DNA of 8,914 nt from Stenotrophomonas maltophilia. GTDB lineage: Bacteria; Pseudomonadota; Gammaproteobacteria; Xanthomonadales; Xanthomonadaceae. The notes beneath the pieces were generated by a model. That model had not been told where the DNA came from and did not search any database. It was given only the letters and a program-made list of their open reading frames with translations. The position numbers were made by a program, and so were the translations under genes. Shown one piece after another: positions 6,246 through 8,914 of the stretch (its first letter is position 1; the number at the start of each line of letters is the position of its first letter). Location: positions 1 to 8,914 of the forward strand of contig DGIP01000153.1 in NCBI GenBank assembly GCA_002386405.1, written 5' to 3'.

Positions 6246-6293
6246 GGCTACCGCCCGGTGAATTCGCTGCACTGCGGCAAAGCGCGCCGGGGC

Positions 6294-7097
6294 TCAGCGC
6301 ACGCCGTCCAGCGCGGCGTCCGCGCCGGTTACCACGGCGCAGGCATGATCCTGCAGTTCCTCGCCACTGGCCTGGTGGTCCGCCGCGGCATCGGCCTGGG
6401 TGGCAAGCAGCAGGAAGCCCGGATCACGGTCGTCCCGCCCCGTGCCGGCCACCACCAGCGACCAGCGGCCCATGTCATCGCCTGCGGCAGGCCCCTGCGC
6501 GAGCAGCTGCACCGGGTTGACCTGCAGCGCCTCGCCCGCCACGCGACGGGCCTGGTAGACATGGCCGCGCAGGGGCTGCGGCAACGGCTGCCACTGGCTG
6601 CCGATGGCCGCATCCATGCCCTGCAGCTGCGCCAGCACGTCCGCGCGCAGGCAATCCACGTGGATGTGCAGCTGGTGCTGCGAGCGCCCGTGCGCCGAAT
6701 TCAGCGCCAGGCTGGCCACGTCACGCGGCAGCGGCTGGCCCAGCGCGGTTTCGGTATGCCGGCGCGCCGCCCAGGCGGCGGCGAAATAGTTGGGCGCCCC
6801 GGCCGCCAGCAGGCCCGGGCTTTCGATCCCGGTAACACGATCCAGCGGCATCAGCAGGAACTGGAAGCGACCGTGGGCGTCCTTGACCAGCACATCGCGC
6901 CGGGCCGGCGCTTCGTCCACGGCCAGGCAATCGCCACGCGGGGCACCGGGGCCGGTGCAGTCGCGCTGGATCAGGCCCCACAGGGCATCGGGATTCACCG
7001 GCGGGCGCGGCGGTGGCGCGGTGGTGCAGGCGGCCAGGCACAGCGGCAGGGCCAGCAACGAGGTACGAAGGGACACGGGACAACGGGGGTACCGCAC
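6294..7097 (-). CDS. cdh: CDP-diacylglycerol diphosphatase, lipoprotein form
   Basis: A 267-residue Cdh-family hydrolase, which cleaves CDP-diacylglycerol to CMP and phosphatidate in phospholipid turnover. The family hallmarks are visible in order: NPDALWGLIQRDC (35-47), PNYFAAAWAAR (102-112), then LALNSAHGRSQHQLHIHVDC (130-149), whose H141-x2-HxH is the HIT-like His motif, followed by LRADV. The N-terminus is a lipoprotein signal with lipobox LAAC and Cys24, so it should be anchored to the membrane facing the periplasm; the E. coli enzyme is also membrane-bound by its N-terminus. The start is a GTG at 7097; a second in-frame GTG at 7076 would leave a 17-residue signal. Neither has a clear ribosome binding site. 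It is divergent from the lipoprotein gene at 7199 across about 100 bases. Confidence 0.9.
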   Translation of the reverse strand: MRYPRCPVSLRTSLLALPLCLAACTTAPPPRPPVNPDALWGLIQRDCTGPGAPRGDCLAVDEAPARRDVLVKDAHGRFQFLLMPLDRVTGIESPGLLAAGAPNYFAAAWAARRHTETALGQPLPRDVASLALNSAHGRSQHQLHIHVDCLRADVLAQLQGMDAAIGSQWQPLPQPLRGHVYQARRVAGEALQVNPVQLLAQGPAAGDDMGRWSLVVAGTGRDDRDPGFLLLATQADAAADHQASGEELQDHACAVVTGADAALDGVR

Positions 7098-7118
7098 CGG
7101 CAGGACGGCTTCGCGACC

Positions 7119-7124
7119 ATTCTA
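7119..7124 (-). promoter_or_regulatory. Possible -10 box of cdh
   Basis: The minus-strand hexamer TAGAAT differs from TATAAT at one base and predicts a start near 7112, giving a short leader before the GTG at 7097. No good -35 lies at 16-18 bases, so support is weak. Confidence 0.3.
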
Positions 7125-7198
7125 CCGGCGTGCGGGCCCTCCCACCGAAACAAGCCGGTCGCGACGCGGTGCGTGGTCATGCCGACAAGGGATGGGTA

Positions 7199-7924
7199 AT
7201 GATCACGGCAGCTATGCGACGAACCCCCATGCACGATCCCGCCTGCCTCCTGCTCCGACGTTTCCGCCTGCCCCGCCCTGCCCTGATCGGTGCCGCCTGC
7301 CTGGCCCTGGCCGCCTGCACCGACGAGGTGCCAACGTCCGTGCCGCCGGAACTGACCCTGCTTCCCGAACCAGTGGCCACGGCGGCGCCGCTACCGGGGC
7401 GCGACGACGTGCTTCGACGCGTGCACTTCCGCGACCGCCACGGCGAAGGCCTGCTGGTGCTGGAGCGCAGGGACGAAACGCGCGAGGATGCCGACAGCGG
7501 CGAAGTGCTGGACGTGGTGGTGCTGACGGCGCAGCTGCATGTGCGGTCAGACCCGCGCGGGGCCTGGAGCAAGCAATGGCAGCGTCAGATCCGCCAGCCC
7601 TGCGCCGGGCTGGACCTGGAAGCGGGCTGGTTCCTGGAGCACGTGGGCGTGACCGACCTGGACGGCGATGGCCAGGCGGAAATCACCCTGGCCAGCCACA
7701 CGTTCTGCGGGGGCGGCATTGACCCGCACCAGCTGCACATCAGCCTGATCGACGGCGGCACGCGTTACGGCATCGAGGGTGAAACGCGGGTGTCGCTGCC
7801 CGGGGAGGCGCCCTTCGGCGGAGAGCGCCACGGCAGCGCGAACCTGGCGACTGCGCCGGCAGCGTTCGTGCAGCACCTGGAAGCCCTGTGGTCAGCGCTG
7901 CGCGATCAGCCGATCACGATGTAA
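7199..7924 (+). CDS. Lipoprotein of unknown function with a DxDGDG motif
   Basis: A 241-residue exported lipoprotein that I cannot assign to a named enzyme. The ATG at 7199 has a good AAGGGA 6 bases upstream (7187-7192). Later ATGs at 7214 and 7229 would shorten an unusually long arginine-containing signal; all end at lipobox LAAC with Cys40. The mature part is a beta-rich region with FRDRHGEGLLVLERRDE, two Cys (PCAGLDL and HTFCGGGID) and VTDLDGDGQAEITLA (DLDGDGQAE at residues 153-161). The Asp-rich loop resembles FG-GAP/calcium-loop repeats and a similar loop in a poorly characterised surface polysaccharide-associated lipoprotein family. The ending ALWSALRDQPITM overlaps the 3' end of the convergent DUF1543 gene by 19 bases. 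Confidence 0.87.
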   Translation: MITAAMRRTPMHDPACLLLRRFRLPRPALIGAACLALAACTDEVPTSVPPELTLLPEPVATAAPLPGRDDVLRRVHFRDRHGEGLLVLERRDETREDADSGEVLDVVVLTAQLHVRSDPRGAWSKQWQRQIRQPCAGLDLEAGWFLEHVGVTDLDGDGQAEITLASHTFCGGGIDPHQLHISLIDGGTRYGIEGETRVSLPGEAPFGGERHGSANLATAPAAFVQHLEALWSALRDQPITM

Positions 7925-8415
7925 TCGCTGACCTGTTCGATGCCCGCATGCGCGGCGCGCAGCAGCTGCACATGGCGCCCCCCCACCTGGTCGATGGCGA
8001 TGCAGTCATCCACTTCCAGCACCGCATCGGTATGCGGCTTGTCCCAACGCGCATCCTGCAGCGCCTTGGCCTTGCGTTTCGCCGCCGCCAGGTCGGGCGC
8101 GACCAGCAGCAGGTAGTCATGGGCCTCGCCCAGTGCGCCGGGCACGTAGCCGCCCAGGTTGACGAAGAACAACCGCGGCTCACCCGCAGCCGGGGCGGCA
8201 TCGGCAAACCGCACCCGATACTCCTCGACCCCATCGACGGCCAGCCAGCCATCGACGTGCAACCCCTTGGCCTCGCCAAACCAGTCCCGGCGCAGCTGCG
8301 GATAGGCATCTTCGATGCGTTCAACGTTGGCGAACGCCACGTCATGAACCTCGATCCGCGCGCGGGCATGGCGCCCGCCCAGCATGAACACGTGCAGCAC
8401 CACCGGCTCCTTCAT
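7906..8415 (-). CDS. DUF1543 domain protein
   Basis: A 169-residue cytoplasmic protein of the DUF1543 family, function unknown. Family-like segments are HVFMLGGRHARARIEVHDV near the N-terminus, IEDAYPQLRRDWFG, LHVDGWLAVDGV, RLFFVNLGGYVPGALGEAHDY, then AAAKRKAKAL, KPHTDAVLEVDDCIAID and VGGRHVQLL. The sequence shows two copies of a GGx-type motif (LGGRH and VGGRH) near each end, consistent with a duplicated fold. The start is the ATG at 8415, with GGAG just upstream on the minus strand; the open frame continues to 8541, but that part is low-complexity and overlaps the divergent gene. Its 3' end overlaps the convergent lipoprotein gene by 19 bases. Confidence 0.9.
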   Translation of the reverse strand: MKEPVVLHVFMLGGRHARARIEVHDVAFANVERIEDAYPQLRRDWFGEAKGLHVDGWLAVDGVEEYRVRFADAAPAAGEPRLFFVNLGGYVPGALGEAHDYLLLVAPDLAAAKRKAKALQDARWDKPHTDAVLEVDDCIAIDQVGGRHVQLLRAAHAGIEQVSDYIVIG

Positions 8416-8501
8416 CCACTCCGGCCACCAGTGTAGCGGCGCCCACCCCGGGGCCACCACGGCGGTGGTATGGTCGGGGCTGGCAACCGCAGGAGCGACC
8501 C

Positions 8502-8810
8502 ATGACGATCCGTTCGCGCAACGTGCTTCCGCTGGTGGCACTGGCCACCACCCTGTCCCTGTCCGCCTGCGCCACCGCGCCCGGCCCGGAAATCACCGGA
8601 AGCGGCCAATGCCACGCCGAAGGCCTGACCTGGGCCATCGGCAAGAACGCCGATGAAGCCACCATGCGCACCGTCTTCAAGCAGAGCGGCGCCGGCCTGA
8701 TCATCCCCATCGGCCCCGGCTCCACCGTCGCCACCCGCGACCGCCGCCCCGACCGCCTGCGCGTCTACCTCGACAAGGACAACATCATCACGGCAGTTCG
8801 TTGCGAGTGA
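8502..8810 (+). CDS. I78-family protease inhibitor lipoprotein
   Basis: A 102-residue lipoprotein with a peptidase inhibitor I78 domain; the type member of I78 is a fungal elastase inhibitor, so a periplasmic or surface anti-protease role is inferred. The start ATG has a textbook AGGAG 6 bases upstream (8491-8495). The signal peptide ends in LSLSAC, with lipid-accepting Cys23. The mature domain shows Cys37 (SGQCHAEG), TRDRRPDRLRVYLD and the C-terminal AVRCE with Cys101; the first and last Cys match the family's disulfide. A TATGGT hexamer at 8469-8474 could be its -10 box, but there is no good -35. It is divergent from the DUF1543 gene across 86 bases. Confidence 0.9.
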   Translation: MTIRSRNVLPLVALATTLSLSACATAPGPEITGSGQCHAEGLTWAIGKNADEATMRTVFKQSGAGLIIPIGPGSTVATRDRRPDRLRVYLDKDNIITAVRCE

Positions 8811-8914
8811 TGTTGGTTGGCGCGTAAGGCGCGGAGCAAAAGCAAAAGCCTTGGTCTGCGGACGACCCCGGCTTGGCCGACGGGTGTGGGTTTGCGGGAC
8901 ACGCCGCAAGTACG
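8811..8914. repeat. Intergenic tail entering a Xanthomonadaceae-type interspersed repeat
   Basis: No gene is visible after the I78 gene. A GCAAAA-GCAAAA tandem sits at 8835-8846. From about 8881 the text GGTGTGGG-TTTGCGGGACACGCCG resembles the opening of an intergenic repeat that I recall as frequent in Stenotrophomonas and Xanthomonas genomes; the window ends inside it. Recognition is from memory, not alignment. Confidence 0.4.

Overview
The window looks like chromosomal DNA from a Stenotrophomonas/Xanthomonas-type gammaproteobacterium. The reasons are the very high GC content, the GC-rich third codon positions, proteins that resemble Xanthomonadaceae families (SapC-like, DUF1543, I78 inhibitor lipoprotein, class A acid phosphatase), and a 3' edge that reads like the start of a repeat I recall as common between Xanthomonadaceae genes. 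No rRNA, tRNA, CRISPR array, transposase or phage gene was seen.

Left part (1-2419). A class A (PAP2-type) acid phosphatase, cut at its 5' end by the window, is followed by an OsmC-family protein on the same strand. Then come about 275 bases without a convincing gene but unusually rich in inverted repeats, and a convergent AraC-family regulator on the minus strand.

Middle part (2420-5387). A 297-base divergent gap with several palindromic sequences separates the AraC gene from a two-gene plus-strand operon. This operon encodes a TadZ/CpaE-like protein (receiver-like domain plus MinD-like ATPase) and a CpaF/TadA-type secretion ATPase whose start overlaps the end of the first gene. No TadB/TadC platform protein, secretin, prepilin peptidase or Flp pilin lies beside them, so within this window they are an orphan localisation-factor and motor pair. 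The operon ends at a strong 9-bp hairpin shared with the convergent SapC-family gene. This is the most interesting part of the window.

Right part (5388-8914). On the minus strand lie a SapC-family gene and, upstream of it, a CDP-diacylglycerol diphosphatase lipoprotein. A divergent plus-strand lipoprotein of unknown function follows, overlapping tail to tail with a minus-strand DUF1543 gene. Last is a small plus-strand lipoprotein with an I78 protease-inhibitor domain. This half is mostly envelope housekeeping: three of its five genes carry lipobox signal peptides. The genes are single units in alternating orientation, so little functional coupling can be read from the layout apart from the tadZ-cpaF pair.
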